A stretch of 31,717 nucleotides of DNA from DTFZ01 sp050260375 (lineage in GTDB: Bacteria; Bacillota; Clostridia; Christensenellales; SZUA-584), in the NCBI GenBank assembly GCA_050260375.1, contig JBLNCA010000056.1, forward strand, positions 1 through 31,717, in the 5' to 3' direction. A program made the position numbers and the translations under genes. Below are positions 1 through 8,203 of this stretch, in pieces. Positions within the stretch are counted from its first letter, which is position 1, and each line of letters starts with the position of its first letter. The notes under the pieces are model-generated. The model was not told the DNA's origin, made no database searches, and saw only the letters and a list, made by a program, of their open reading frames with translations.

Positions 1-8
1 TTGTACAC
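1..8 (-). CDS. Possible start of a gene leaving the left edge
   Basis: On the minus strand a GAGGAG Shine-Dalgarno (plus-strand bases 15-20) sits six bases before a GTG codon at 6-8, which then reads off the window. Only two codons and a fraction are visible, so nothing can be said about the product. An alternative ATG at 27-29 on the same strand lacks a ribosome-binding site. The call rests only on the good SD spacing and on the terminator upstream at 168-189, which would make this a separate transcription unit. Confidence 0.25.
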
Positions 9-85
9 TTTTTTCTCCTCTGTTTTCATAGCAATGACAAAAGTAACTGATAATAAAAAACAGGCTTTTATAGACTAAAACTCAT

Positions 86-120
86 GTGTCATTCAGAGGA
101 CCGAAGGGACGAAGAATCTT
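86..120. repeat. Possible dispersed intergenic repeat
   Basis: The stretch TGTCATTCAGAGG...GACGAAGAATCTT resembles short 'gtcattc-gag-gaagaatct' elements found dispersed between genes in many clostridial genomes. No second copy was found in this window, so the assignment rests on recall of the motif and not on repetition seen here. The flanking 1-217 region holds no other convincing gene. Confidence 0.35.
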
Positions 121-167
121 AGCACAATATGCCGCGATATGTCCGGCAAGATCCCTTATAGAGGTAA

Positions 168-189
168 AGAAAAAAACCCCTTGAGGGGC
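168..189 (-). terminator. Rho-independent terminator of the amino-acid ABC operon
   Basis: Read on the minus strand, a GC stem (CCCC 177-180 with GGGG 185-188, four-base loop) is followed by an uninterrupted run of Ts (complement of A169-A176). It lies about 30 bases after the stop codon of the ATPase gene and closes that operon. Confidence 0.8.
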
Positions 190-217
190 GGATGATTACT
201 TATATAAGAATGCTGCC

Positions 218-1003
218 TTACTGTTTTGAATACCGTTCAAGGAAGCGTATGGTGCGCTCCTGTTTAGGATTGCTCAACACCTCTTCCGGCGTGCCTGTTT
301 CCACGACGACGCCGTCGTCCATAAACACTATAGAGTTTGCTATATCGCGGGCAAACTGCATCTCGTGCGTCACTATGACCATCGTGGTATTCTTCTCGGC
401 AAGCGTGCGTATAACCTTTAACACTTCGCCCGTAAGCTCCGGGTCGAGAGCGCTTGTAGGTTCGTCAAAGCAGAGAACGTCGGGCGAAAGCGCAAGAGCG
501 CGGGCTATTGCCACCCGCTGCTGCTGTCCGCCCGAGAGCTGGTGAGGATAAAGATGCATCTTGTCGGTAAGCCCCATCTGCGCGAGAAGCTCGGCGGCTT
601 TATCGCTTATCTCGCTTAATATCGCTTTACGGTTTTCCTTATAGTCTGGGCGCTCTTTTGCCAGAAGCTCGCATGCAAGCTTTACGTTGCCAAGCGCGGT
701 ATACTGGGGAAAAAGGTTGAATGATTGGAACACGAGCCCGAAATGCAGGCGGTTTCTTCGTATTTCCTTTTCGGTAAGCAGCGATGAATCAGACGCGTCA
801 AACAACGTCTCGCCGTTGACGATTATCTGCCCGTCGTCGGGTTTTTCAAGAAAGTTAATGCACCTTAGCAGCGTGGTTTTGCCGCTGCCCGAGGAGCCTA
901 TTATAGCGACGGCCTCGCCCTTGTCAAGGCTGAACCCTACGCCCTTCAACACCTCGGTTTCGCCGAAACGTTTATGTATGTTTACTACTTCAAGTACAGA
1001 CAT
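218..1003 (-). CDS. Polar amino-acid ABC transporter, ATP-binding subunit
   Basis: This 261-residue protein is the energising subunit of a polar amino-acid uptake system (GlnQ/HisP family, import class). All NBD motifs are present: Walker A GSSGSGKT (36-43), Q-loop Gln93 in VFQSFNLFPQ, signature LSGGQ (156-160), Walker B LCFDEP (177-182) and switch His213 in VTHEM. Length is normal for the family. The ATG has a GGGAG ribosome-binding site, and the gene begins 12 bases after the permease stop, so the two are co-transcribed. A terminator follows at 168-189. The amino acid carried cannot be read from the ATPase. Confidence 0.96.
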   Translation of the reverse strand: MSVLEVVNIHKRFGETEVLKGVGFSLDKGEAVAIIGSSGSGKTTLLRCINFLEKPDDGQIIVNGETLFDASDSSLLTEKEIRRNRLHFGLVFQSFNLFPQYTALGNVKLACELLAKERPDYKENRKAILSEISDKAAELLAQMGLTDKMHLYPHQLSGGQQQRVAIARALALSPDVLCFDEPTSALDPELTGEVLKVIRTLAEKNTTMVIVTHEMQFARDIANSIVFMDDGVVVETGTPEEVLSNPKQERTIRFLERYSKQ

Positions 1004-1015
1004 TTTGAATACTCC

Positions 1016-1672
1016 CTAAACCCTGAAAAAACCGAGCTTCTTTTCCAGACGCCCCAGCAGCAGCGTAAGAACTCCGCTGAATACCAGATAGTAGACGCCT
1101 GTAAAGAACAGCGGCCAGATGATGCCTGAAGATTTAATAAACGTCTGGCCGTTCCATATAATCTCGTATACCGAAATAACCCGCGCAAGGGAAGTGTCCT
1201 TTACAAGGGTAATTATCTCATTGCCCATCGGCGGTACGATGCGTTTTACTACCTGCAGCAGTATGACGCGGAAAAATATCTGGCTCTTTGTCATGCCAAG
1301 AACCAGCCCCGCTTCGGTCTGCCCTCTGGGTACGCCCTCTATGCCGCCGCGGTAGATCTCGGAAAAATAACAGGCGTAGTTGAATATGAAGGCAACCAGA
1401 GCGGCTATAAAGCGGCCGGAGGTGCCTTCCCACCAGCTGTTGCCGAGTATGAGGCCCGGTCCATAGTAGATAACGAGCAGCTGAAGCATGAGCGGCGTGC
1501 CGCGTACGACCCATATGATGGTTTTGACAGCGTATTTAAGCGGCCTAAAGCGGCACATCGAGCCAAAGGATATTATAAGGCCAAGCGGCAGCGCGCCGAG
1601 CAATGTCAGAGAGAACAGCTTGAGCGTTTCCAGAAAGCCTTCGTTCAACGACGCCAGTACAGTTTGAAACAT
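1016..1672 (-). CDS. Polar amino-acid ABC transporter, permease subunit
   Basis: A 218-residue inner-membrane permease of the HisM/GlnP family. Hydrophobic segments alternate with the family landmarks: VRGTP (56-60) near the second membrane span, and the cytoplasmic EAA loop that contacts the ATPase (EIYRGGIEGVPRGQTEAG, 105-122). The later KDTSL motif (158-162) is also typical. A single permease gene suggests a homodimer. The start ATG is preceded by GAGGCTC. It lies between the solute-binding lipoprotein (128 bases upstream, with a hairpin between) and the ATPase. Confidence 0.94.
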   Translation of the reverse strand: MFQTVLASLNEGFLETLKLFSLTLLGALPLGLIISFGSMCRFRPLKYAVKTIIWVVRGTPLMLQLLVIYYGPGLILGNSWWEGTSGRFIAALVAFIFNYACYFSEIYRGGIEGVPRGQTEAGLVLGMTKSQIFFRVILLQVVKRIVPPMGNEIITLVKDTSLARVISVYEIIWNGQTFIKSSGIIWPLFFTGVYYLVFSGVLTLLLGRLEKKLGFFRV

Positions 1673-1743
1673 TTAAAGAGCCTCACATATAAATTTCGAT
1701 CCGTATTTGCACCGGCAAGCCTCGCGTTTGCCGGGGACTCCGT

Positions 1744-1777
1744 ATAAAGGCAGAAAGCATTCGCTCTCTGCCTTTAT
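1744..1777 (-). terminator. Intercistronic hairpin between binding protein and permease
   Basis: An 11-bp perfect inverted repeat (ATAAAGGCAGA at 1744-1754, TCTGCCTTTAT at 1767-1777) follows the binding-protein stop codon. A second, smaller GC hairpin (CCGGCAA/TTGCCGG, about 1711-1735) follows it toward the permease. There is no long T-run, so these probably act as a partial terminator or mRNA-stabilising end. That would let the binding protein be made in excess over the membrane parts, as is common in such operons. Confidence 0.5.
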
Positions 1778-1800
1778 GGAAGTTATATTAAACAATGCGA

Positions 1801-2583
1801 TTACTGGGCGAGTATAGACTCCTGTACGCCGTAAGTCTTGGAGTACTCCATCATTGAGCCGTCCGCATACGCCTTGGCAAAGAACTCGTTTAGCGCTTTG
1901 GCAAGATCGCTTCCCTTGCGGAAGCCTACGCCGAACTTCTCGGAATTGAGCGCCACGGTGTGAGTAAGGTCAGGATAGCTCGTGCCTTCGCCTATTACAG
2001 CCCCCGCCATCAGCAGGTCTATTACACAGGCGTCGGACGTGCCGGCGGCAACTTCCATCACGGCGGCGGCCTGGTTCTGTACCGATACGTACTCGTAACC
2101 CCGCTCTTTAACGACCTTTTCACCTGCGGAGCCGGATTCCACCGCGAACGTAAGGCCTTTTACGCTTTCCTCATCCTTGTATTTGTCCGCTTCGGAGGCC
2201 GGGACAACAACGACTTGAGCGTTGTCGCAGTAGGCGTTCGAGCACTCCATCGCTTTTAGCACTTCGTCGGTGAGCGTCATGCCGTTCCATACGCAGTCTA
2301 TGGATTTTGCGTCAAGCTCGAGTATCTTGTTATCCCAATCTATCTCAATGAATTCCGCTTTGACTCCCAGGGTTTCCGCAAAAGCCCTCGCCATATCGGC
2401 GTCAAAGCCTATCCAGTTGCCGCTTTCGTCTTTATAATCCATGGGCGGGTAATCGGTAATACCGATTATAAGCGTGCCCTTGCCCTGAACGTATTCCTTG
2501 TCGGACTTGCTTGCGGGCTTCGCGCAGGCGGTGAAGCTAAACACCATTACAACTATAAGTATCAGCGCTATGTATTTTTTCAT
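1801..2583 (-). CDS. Polar amino-acid ABC transporter, solute-binding lipoprotein
   Basis: A 260-residue extracellular receptor of the SBP_bac_3 family. It has a short lipoprotein signal peptide with lipobox FTAC and lipid-anchor Cys20. The family signature GFDADMARAFAETLG follows near residues 58-72, and SIDCVWNGMTLTDE matches the usual ligand-site region. The start ATG has a strong GGAGG at optimal spacing. It is the first gene of the importer operon. The preceding gene is an AraC regulator on the same strand, which with its binding motifs suggests inducer-controlled uptake. Ligand specificity is not decided by sequence alone. Confidence 0.94.
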   Translation of the reverse strand: MKKYIALILIVVMVFSFTACAKPASKSDKEYVQGKGTLIIGITDYPPMDYKDESGNWIGFDADMARAFAETLGVKAEFIEIDWDNKILELDAKSIDCVWNGMTLTDEVLKAMECSNAYCDNAQVVVVPASEADKYKDEESVKGLTFAVESGSAGEKVVKERGYEYVSVQNQAAAVMEVAAGTSDACVIDLLMAGAVIGEGTSYPDLTHTVALNSEKFGVGFRKGSDLAKALNEFFAKAYADGSMMEYSKTYGVQESILAQ

Positions 2584-2633
2584 AATTTTCCTCCGATTGA
2601 CGGCATGCCGCCGTTAAAGTTTATAGTGATAAC

Positions 2634-2661
2634 ATAATAACATATTAACACGATAAAACAA
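2634..2661 (-). promoter_or_regulatory. Probable promoter of the amino-acid ABC operon
   Basis: On the minus strand, TTGTTT (complement of 2656-2661) and TATTAT (complement of 2634-2639) are separated by 16 bases. They lie about 50 bases upstream of the lipoprotein start. The fit to consensus is moderate, consistent with activator dependence. A palindrome CGGCATGCCG lies between promoter and gene. Confidence 0.4.
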
Positions 2662-2776
2662 GCTTTTTAAACACTTCAAGGCTGATTTTCAGCCGCTTAA
2701 CGGCATTTAGAAGGTATTGTTTGGGATAACATGAAAATAAGTGTTATTTCAGTATGTTTTTTAACATGGGCAGGTA

Positions 2777-3688
2777 TTAAGTATGCTCTTTGCGGTAACG
2801 GTAGGGGGTTATACCCTCGCGCTGCCGGAATAGGCGGGAAAAGCTCTTGCCATTTTTAAAACCGGAACGTTCGGCGATTTCTTCAATCGAGTGGTTCGTG
2901 CTGCAAAGAAGGTCTTTTGCGTATGACAGCCTCAAATCTGTAAGATAATCCGAAAAGCTGACGCCTAAGCTGTCCTGAATGACGCGCTGGCACTGCCGCG
3001 GTGAATAGAAAAGCTTTTCGGAAACGGACGCAAGAGTGATCTTCTCGGTGAAATGATCGCGTATGTATCTTATCACCTTAAGCGCGCTCATCGCAGGCGC
3101 GTTGAGCAGTATATCCTCAAAATCGGGACGCGCGGGCAGGCAGGCAAACGACTGGAACGCGCTCATTATCAAGCTGGACATACAGTTTTTGATTTTGACA
3201 AATTCGCCGAGGTTGCGCGTGTTGGACGACTGAAGTATGTGGTCGAGCTCGTGCATACAGCCGCATCCGTCACGGGCGTATAAATAATCGCTGCCTAGAA
3301 CTTTGCTTATTATCAGCATTTCGTCTTCTACCCACTGGTGCGGCACTTTCTCGACGGGAGCGCGGGGCGTGAGCATGAAAGATATGATATACGTGCGCAG
3401 AGGGTTCCCCGGGTCCGACTCCAGCTTGTGGGAAACGTTTTTATTAATGAATACGATCGAACCGCTTTCCAGCGAAACGGGGGATGCGCCGCTTATATAC
3501 AAAGTGCCTTTCCCCGAATGTATCAGCAAAAGCTCCATGAACTTATGGGAGTGATAGATGCTTACAAGATACTCCCCTTCCGGAGCAAAATCATGCACGG
3601 TAATATCCGCGCTCAGCCAATCTATATGCATTTGCACCGAGGCGTCAAAAGGGGATACGCTTGATTTGTTGCTGGCTGACTCGTACAA
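2777..3688 (-). CDS. AraC-family transcriptional regulator with cupin sensor
   Basis: A 303-residue regulator with an N-terminal cupin-like ligand-binding region (about 25-150; SIYHSHKFMELLLIHSG is typical) and a C-terminal AraC double helix-turn-helix (about 200-300; ASVSEKLFYSPRQCQRVIQ and IEEIAERSGFKNGKSFSRLF). The start codon is TTG, chosen because AAAGGAG lies eight bases upstream and no ATG fits. It is divergent from the VOC-transketolase operon and upstream of the amino-acid importer, so it could control either or both. TACTGAAA-type sites flank it on both sides. The effector is unknown. Confidence 0.9.
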   Translation of the reverse strand: MYESASNKSSVSPFDASVQMHIDWLSADITVHDFAPEGEYLVSIYHSHKFMELLLIHSGKGTLYISGASPVSLESGSIVFINKNVSHKLESDPGNPLRTYIISFMLTPRAPVEKVPHQWVEDEMLIISKVLGSDYLYARDGCGCMHELDHILQSSNTRNLGEFVKIKNCMSSLIMSAFQSFACLPARPDFEDILLNAPAMSALKVIRYIRDHFTEKITLASVSEKLFYSPRQCQRVIQDSLGVSFSDYLTDLRLSYAKDLLCSTNHSIEEIAERSGFKNGKSFSRLFRQREGITPYRYRKEHT

Positions 3689-3759
3689 AATAGATACTCC
3701 TTTAAAAAGCCCGTTGTTTATTCAGGCATAGTGTAATCAGCCTGTTCCTTCAAAATAAA

Positions 3760-3809
3760 TATACTGAAAAAAGCCGAAAAAGTCAAGATTCGGACATGTT
3801 TTCAGTATA
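3760..3809. promoter_or_regulatory. Nested inverted repeat, candidate AraC-family operator
   Basis: TATACTGAAAA (3760-3770) and its exact reverse complement TTTTCAGTATA (3799-3809) flank a 28-base spacer. The spacer itself holds the inverted pair CCGAA (3774-3778) and TTCGG (3789-3793). The element sits in the divergent region between the AraC gene and the VOC-transketolase operon, just upstream of a TATACT -10 box. The same half-site recurs at 2747-2755 and 3920-3928. Confidence 0.55.
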
Positions 3810-3849
3810 ACATGGCGCTAAAGCGGAAGAAACTTTAAAAACAGTTTGC

Positions 3850-3855
3850 TATACT
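3850..3855 (+). promoter_or_regulatory. Candidate -10 box of the VOC-transketolase operon
   Basis: TATACT lies 83 bases before the VOC start. The position 17 bases upstream does not resemble a -35 hexamer, as expected for a promoter that needs an activator. The nested inverted repeat at 3760-3809 ends about 40 bases upstream of this box, a normal place for AraC-type activation. The assignment is by eye only. Confidence 0.35.
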
Positions 3856-3937
3856 TTAAGTAATTCAAGGTTAATTTAAATGTCGTATTCCGGCACAAAT
3901 CGGTTGTCAAGTTCTTAATTACTGAAAAGGAGAAGAT

Positions 3938-4372
3938 ATGGGTAAATCATCGTTCGTTCATGTGGGATTAACTGTTTCGGATATAGACCGTACGGTGGAG
4001 TTTTACAAGAAGTATTTCGGATTCAAGGTGGAATTCACGGGACAATTCCCCGACGGCTTTTTCGACGCTAAGCCGACGCTGTATCGCTTGCCGGGCGCGA
4101 AAAGCAAGATAGCGCTTATTACGTCTCCCGACGGAGTAACGCTTGAGCTGTTCCAGTTCTTCGATCAGACTCCTTTCAAGCAGGCGGAATGGAACACTCC
4201 GGGATACCACCACATCTGCCTTAAAGTGGATGACGTACACGCAAAGTACAGGGAAATGAAGGCTGACGGGGTTGAATTCTATTTCGAGCCCGATTATAAG
4301 GGTGACCCGGCAAACAACGAGTTCTGGGTTTTCCTTAAAGACCCTGACGGCAATATGATCGAATTGCAGTAA
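3938..4372 (+). CDS. VOC-superfamily (glyoxalase-like) metalloprotein
   Basis: A 144-residue protein of the vicinal oxygen chelate fold: two beta-alpha-beta-beta-beta modules, each starting with the usual pattern (FVHVGLTVSDIDRTVEFYKKYFGF and HICLKVDDVHAKYREM). The four expected metal ligands are all present (His8, Glu70, His92, Glu142), so it should bind a divalent metal and be catalytic. Family members include glyoxalase I, methylmalonyl-CoA epimerase and sugar- or lactone-acting enzymes, and sequence alone does not choose between them. As first gene of the operon with transketolase and dehydrogenases, an isomerase or epimerase role on a keto-sugar is a reasonable inference. SD AAGGAG precedes the ATG. 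Confidence 0.85.
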   Translation: MGKSSFVHVGLTVSDIDRTVEFYKKYFGFKVEFTGQFPDGFFDAKPTLYRLPGAKSKIALITSPDGVTLELFQFFDQTPFKQAEWNTPGYHHICLKVDDVHAKYREMKADGVEFYFEPDYKGDPANNEFWVFLKDPDGNMIELQ

Positions 4373-4427
4373 CTATATCGAGCAAATGTATTAACACTTA
4401 AGTAATTTGACAGGAGGTACACATCTT

Positions 4428-5291
4428 ATGGCGACAAAACAGGAAATTGCCCGACTTGAAAAACTGGCGTATGAAATGCGAAGAAAACTGCTTGAGTTCT
4501 GCGGCTCGTATGAGGGGACCGTGCATATCGGAGGCGACCTGTCGATGACCGACATACTGGTCGCGCTCTATAACTACGGGCTCAACGTAGACCCTAACGA
4601 TATATGCATGCCCACAAGAGACCGCTTCATAATGAGCAAGGGCCACGGCGCTTTTGCGATGTATCTTGCGATGTCGATGCGCGGGTTCTTCGATTATAAC
4701 GAAATCGTGCGTACGTACGGCAAAGTGGACAGCGCTTTCGGCATGCATCCGTGCAAAGTGCATCTGCCCGGCGTCGAGTGCTCTTCCGGTTCGCTGGGGC
4801 AGGGGCTTGCGATGGCGTGCGGCCTGGCATTAAGCGCTAAGCACAAGAACGCGGATTACCGCGTGTTCTGCATGCTGGGCGACGGCGAGACCTGCGAAGG
4901 CGAGGTTTGGGAAGCGGCTATGACGGCCAGCTCGTATAAGCTCGGCAACCTCGTCGCTATAATCGACCGCAACCACCAGCTTATGACCGCATACACGGAA
5001 GACTTTATAACAATGGAGCCCTATGCCGAAAAATGGCGGGCTTTCGGCTGGAATACCGTTGTAATAGACGGCCACGACATGAAAGCTATAACGGACGCGC
5101 TTGACAACCTGCCGGATGCGCACAGCAGCGTTCCGACAGCGATTGTGTGCGAGACTATTAAAGGCAAAGGCGTTTCGTTTATGGAGCGCGCGGTAGGCTG
5201 GCACGCCGGCTGCCTCTCGCATGAAGACATGGTTAAAGCGCTGGCAGACGTTGATGCAGACTGGGAAAAGCGTAATAAAGGAGGCAACTAA
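4428..5291 (+). CDS. Transketolase, N-terminal (TPP-binding) subunit
   Basis: A 287-residue stand-alone N-terminal half of transketolase. Visible motifs are His33 in HIGGDLSMTD, SKGHGA (70-75), GSLGQG (121-126) and the thiamine-diphosphate/Mg site starting GDGE (151-154) and ending near Asn182. It pairs with the next gene to make the active heterotetramer that moves two-carbon units between ketoses and aldoses. The ATG at 4428 is preferred over an in-frame TTG at 4407, because AGGAGG (4412-4417) precedes the ATG and would lie inside the longer reading. Split transketolases are found in dedicated sugar catabolic operons, and the neighbours suggest the same here. Confidence 0.93.
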   Translation: MATKQEIARLEKLAYEMRRKLLEFCGSYEGTVHIGGDLSMTDILVALYNYGLNVDPNDICMPTRDRFIMSKGHGAFAMYLAMSMRGFFDYNEIVRTYGKVDSAFGMHPCKVHLPGVECSSGSLGQGLAMACGLALSAKHKNADYRVFCMLGDGETCEGEVWEAAMTASSYKLGNLVAIIDRNHQLMTAYTEDFITMEPYAEKWRAFGWNTVVIDGHDMKAITDALDNLPDAHSSVPTAIVCETIKGKGVSFMERAVGWHAGCLSHEDMVKALADVDADWEKRNKGGN

Positions 5292-5292
5292 C

Positions 5293-6249
5293 ATGGGAGT
5301 AACGTTTAATTTTGACGCCATTTTTGCATCCGGCCGTGACAATACCGGCAGGAAGCTGGAGGATTTGGCAAGCAGGTTTGACAACGTTTGGGTTCTAACG
5401 GCAGACACCGGCGGATTCCTCGGAAACTATAAAAAGGTATACCGCGACCGCTTCGTGGACGTAGGCATTGCGGAACAGAACCTTATGGGCACGGCGGCAG
5501 GACTTGCACTTGACGGCAACATATGCTTTGTAACGGGTATGATACCTTTCATGACGATGCGCGCGTGCGAACAGGTGCGTACGGCTATCTGCTATCAGAA
5601 TCTGCCCGTGCGCCTTATAGGAACGGGCGGAGGTTTAACGTCGGGCGGCGGTTCGACGCATAACGCTATGGAAGACGTGGCGATAATGCGCTCGCTCGTC
5701 AACATGACGGTTATCTCGGTGGCCGACCCTAATGTGATACCCGATTTGCTTGAAGACAGCATGACGTACCCCGGGCCTATGTATATAAGGCTTCCGCAGG
5801 GCAAGAAGGACCGCGTTATTTACGCGGAGGGAGTAAAATACGAAATAGGCAAAGGCCTTGTGGTGCGCGAAGGGGAAGACGTAACGATATTCGCACACGG
5901 AGAAATGGTAGGCGAGGCCATGGACGCAATAGTAGAGCTTGAAAAAGAGGGCATATCCGTGCAGCTCGTCGATATCTACAGCATAAAGCCCATAGACGAA
6001 GAGCTTATACTGCGCTGCACGGAACAGACCGGAAGGGTAATAGTGCTCGAAGACCACCTGGCATACGGCGGACTTGCTTCCGCTATCGCCGACATTTACG
6101 CGGACCACGGCAAGTATCCCAAGCAGTTTAAACGTATGGGCATACCCCAGGTATACGCAGGATTCGGAAGCGGCCCGGAACTGCGCGCCAAGTATGGATA
6201 TGACGACGCGGCGACGATAAAGGCGGTCAAGGAGATGCTTGGCAAATAA
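5293..6249 (+). CDS. Transketolase, C-terminal subunit
   Basis: A 318-residue partner carrying the pyrimidine-binding domain and the C-terminal domain of transketolase. The catalytic Glu61 that activates the TPP aminopyrimidine lies in VGIAEQN (57-63), followed by the region GGGSTHNAMEDVAIMR and a late HLAYGGLASAI segment. The start is the ATG at 5293, one base after the stop of the N-terminal subunit and behind AAAGGAGG, giving tight translational coupling. A longer in-frame reading from 5221 would overlap the preceding gene and lacks a ribosome-binding site. Function is inseparable from the upstream gene. Confidence 0.93.
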   Translation: MGVTFNFDAIFASGRDNTGRKLEDLASRFDNVWVLTADTGGFLGNYKKVYRDRFVDVGIAEQNLMGTAAGLALDGNICFVTGMIPFMTMRACEQVRTAICYQNLPVRLIGTGGGLTSGGGSTHNAMEDVAIMRSLVNMTVISVADPNVIPDLLEDSMTYPGPMYIRLPQGKKDRVIYAEGVKYEIGKGLVVREGEDVTIFAHGEMVGEAMDAIVELEKEGISVQLVDIYSIKPIDEELILRCTEQTGRVIVLEDHLAYGGLASAIADIYADHGKYPKQFKRMGIPQVYAGFGSGPELRAKYGYDDAATIKAVKEMLGK

Positions 6250-6260
6250 GGAGGCTATAA

Positions 6261-7304
6261 GTGAAGGCTATTTGTTTAACCGAAAAAGGGGACCTCGCAA
6301 CAAACAAGTGGGGCAAGCTTGACTGCATCGACATACCTATGCCCGAAATCAAAAAGGACGACGACATACTTATAAAGGTTGCGTATTCATCCATTTGCGG
6401 CTCGGACCCTCTGATGCTTAACGGCAACATGGACGTTCCGGTAGGCACGGGGTTCGGCCACGAGATGTCAGGCGTTATCGTCGATATGGGCAAGGGCTGC
6501 AACAAAAGAGGGCTTAAAGTAGGCGATAAAGTGACGGGATGCTTCGTGCATTTCTGCGGTATATGCGAAAACTGCCGCGCAGGGAAAGAGCAGTTCTGCA
6601 CGGCCTCGGTGCAGAACCTAGTGCCTACTCAGGCAGAATACGTGGTTTGGAGCGAGGACCAGGTATACAAACTGCCCGACGACGCGGACCTTAAGACGGC
6701 GACGCTGGTAGAGCCCCTGACGATTGCGGTACGTTCCGTTGAAAAAGCCGAGATACGCATAGGCGACCGCGTAGCTGTCTCGGGCGGCGGCGGCATAGGC
6801 CTGATGGTAGTCGAGCTTTGCAAGATGGCGGGAGCGTCGGAAGTGACGCTACTCGAGCCGGTGGAGTCAAAGCGCTCTTTGGGGATTTCGCTGGGCGCCG
6901 ATTACGCGGTAGACCCGTTGGCTCCCGACTTTAAGGAGCAGATAGCAGCCATCGCGCCGGGCGGGTTTGACGAAGTGATAGAGTGCTCCGGCAACGGCAA
7001 GGCGGCCGAGACGGCGCTGCAGATAGCCAAGAATTCCGGGCATGTCGTATATATGGCAATGTATCCGCTGCAGTACAGGCTGCCGCTCGATTTGAGCACG
7101 TACCTGTATCACAAGGAACTGCGGCTAGACGGGCTGTTCTTGGCGACGTATTCGTTTACGCCCGCTATACGAATGCTGAAGAGAATGAACCTTGAGCCAA
7201 TAGTGCAAAAAGTATATAAGCTTTATCAATGCCAGCAGGCGTATCAGGACCAGATTTCCGGCAAGTACGCCAAGATAGTTTTCGACTGCGACTGCTCCAA
7301 CTAA
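6261..7304 (+). CDS. Zinc-dependent alcohol/polyol dehydrogenase (MDR family), copy 1
   Basis: A 347-residue medium-chain dehydrogenase. Catalytic zinc ligands are Cys46 (ICGSD), His67 (GHE) and Glu151 (VEP). The structural zinc is held by Cys99, Cys102, Cys105 and Cys113. The Rossmann motif GGGGIG (175-180) with GADY and an acidic residue after beta-2 (LLEPVESK) indicates NAD(H). The family includes sorbitol, threonine and butanediol dehydrogenases. The start is GTG with AAGGAGG, 11 bases after the transketolase stop, so it is in the same operon. It probably oxidises a secondary alcohol of the sugar or polyol to the ketone used by transketolase (inference). Confidence 0.9.
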   Translation: MKAICLTEKGDLATNKWGKLDCIDIPMPEIKKDDDILIKVAYSSICGSDPLMLNGNMDVPVGTGFGHEMSGVIVDMGKGCNKRGLKVGDKVTGCFVHFCGICENCRAGKEQFCTASVQNLVPTQAEYVVWSEDQVYKLPDDADLKTATLVEPLTIAVRSVEKAEIRIGDRVAVSGGGGIGLMVVELCKMAGASEVTLLEPVESKRSLGISLGADYAVDPLAPDFKEQIAAIAPGGFDEVIECSGNGKAAETALQIAKNSGHVVYMAMYPLQYRLPLDLSTYLYHKELRLDGLFLATYSFTPAIRMLKRMNLEPIVQKVYKLYQCQQAYQDQISGKYAKIVFDCDCSN

Positions 7305-7329
7305 CTATATGAAACGGAGATGAATGGAT

Positions 7330-8166
7330 ATGGCAATTCCCAAAGTACAATCGATAAAGGAACTAAGAAGCGTATACGACATGTTCAGCTTAAAGGGCAA
7401 GGCAGCGCTCGTGACGGGCGCGGGCGGAGGCATAGGCAGGTCTACCGCCGCGGCGTTCGCGGAGATGGGCGCCAAGGTAGCCCTGATGGATATACCGCAG
7501 AAGGAGGAGAGCTTAAAGCAGAACGTTGCCGATATTAAGGAGCGCTACGGCGCCGAGGCGATGTATGTGATGGGCGACGTCGCCGACGAAGACTCCGTCA
7601 AGAAATTTGTGGGGCAGGTAGTGGACGCTTTCGGCACGATAGACGTAGTTCACAACAACGCTGGTATCGGCATCGCGGGCGACGATTCCAACATACCGGT
7701 GGAGCAATGGAACCGCATAGTAGCCGTTAACCAGACAGGCATACTGCTTGTGGGGCGCACGTGCGCGAACATAATGATTGAGCACAAGCACGGCGGCTCG
7801 ATAGTCAATACGTCTTCTATGTCCGGGCTTATAGTAAACCGCCTGCCGCCCAATTCGCGCTACGGGATAGTATATCCGACGACAAAGGCGGCTGTCGAGC
7901 ACATGACCAAGGCGATGGCAATGGACTACTGCCAATTCGGCATACGCTTCAATTCGGTATGCTACGGCTACATTATATCGGGGCTGCACGACGTGAAAGC
8001 CGGTTTCCCCGTTGAGGCGTTTGACGCTATGGCGGCAGATACGCCTATGGGACGCACAGGCGCGCTTGAAGAAGCGGTGGGCTGCGTAGCGTATCTCGCG
8101 AGCGACCTTTCCACATTCGCCACGGGCTCTACCGTAGTGGTGGACGGCGGCTACACGGTATGGTAA
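7330..8166 (+). CDS. Short-chain dehydrogenase/reductase (SDR family)
   Basis: A 278-residue classical SDR with cofactor motif TGAGGGIG (29-36), NNAG (109-112), a serine cluster TSSMSG (161-166) and the catalytic pair Tyr182 and Lys186 (YPTTK). The loop before Tyr is slightly longer than usual. Asp54 after the second strand favours NAD(H). The ATG at 7330 is chosen over 7324 because GGAGA (7316-7320) is then correctly spaced. It is last in the VOC-transketolase-dehydrogenase operon, probably a second sugar or polyol oxidation or reduction. Substrate unknown. Confidence 0.9.
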   Translation: MAIPKVQSIKELRSVYDMFSLKGKAALVTGAGGGIGRSTAAAFAEMGAKVALMDIPQKEESLKQNVADIKERYGAEAMYVMGDVADEDSVKKFVGQVVDAFGTIDVVHNNAGIGIAGDDSNIPVEQWNRIVAVNQTGILLVGRTCANIMIEHKHGGSIVNTSSMSGLIVNRLPPNSRYGIVYPTTKAAVEHMTKAMAMDYCQFGIRFNSVCYGYIISGLHDVKAGFPVEAFDAMAADTPMGRTGALEEAVGCVAYLASDLSTFATGSTVVVDGGYTVW

Positions 8167-8203
8167 ACGCCTTAAGTTTTTTTCGAATCTATTTAGGACA
8201 TAA

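Noticed and set aside
4428..6249. Apulose-4-phosphate transketolase or sulfoquinovose (sulfo-transketolase) pathway subunits
   Set aside because: Both pathways use split transketolases, but their partner genes (apiose dehydrogenase and kinase, or sulfoquinovosidase and isomerases) are absent from the window, so no specific gene name is justified.
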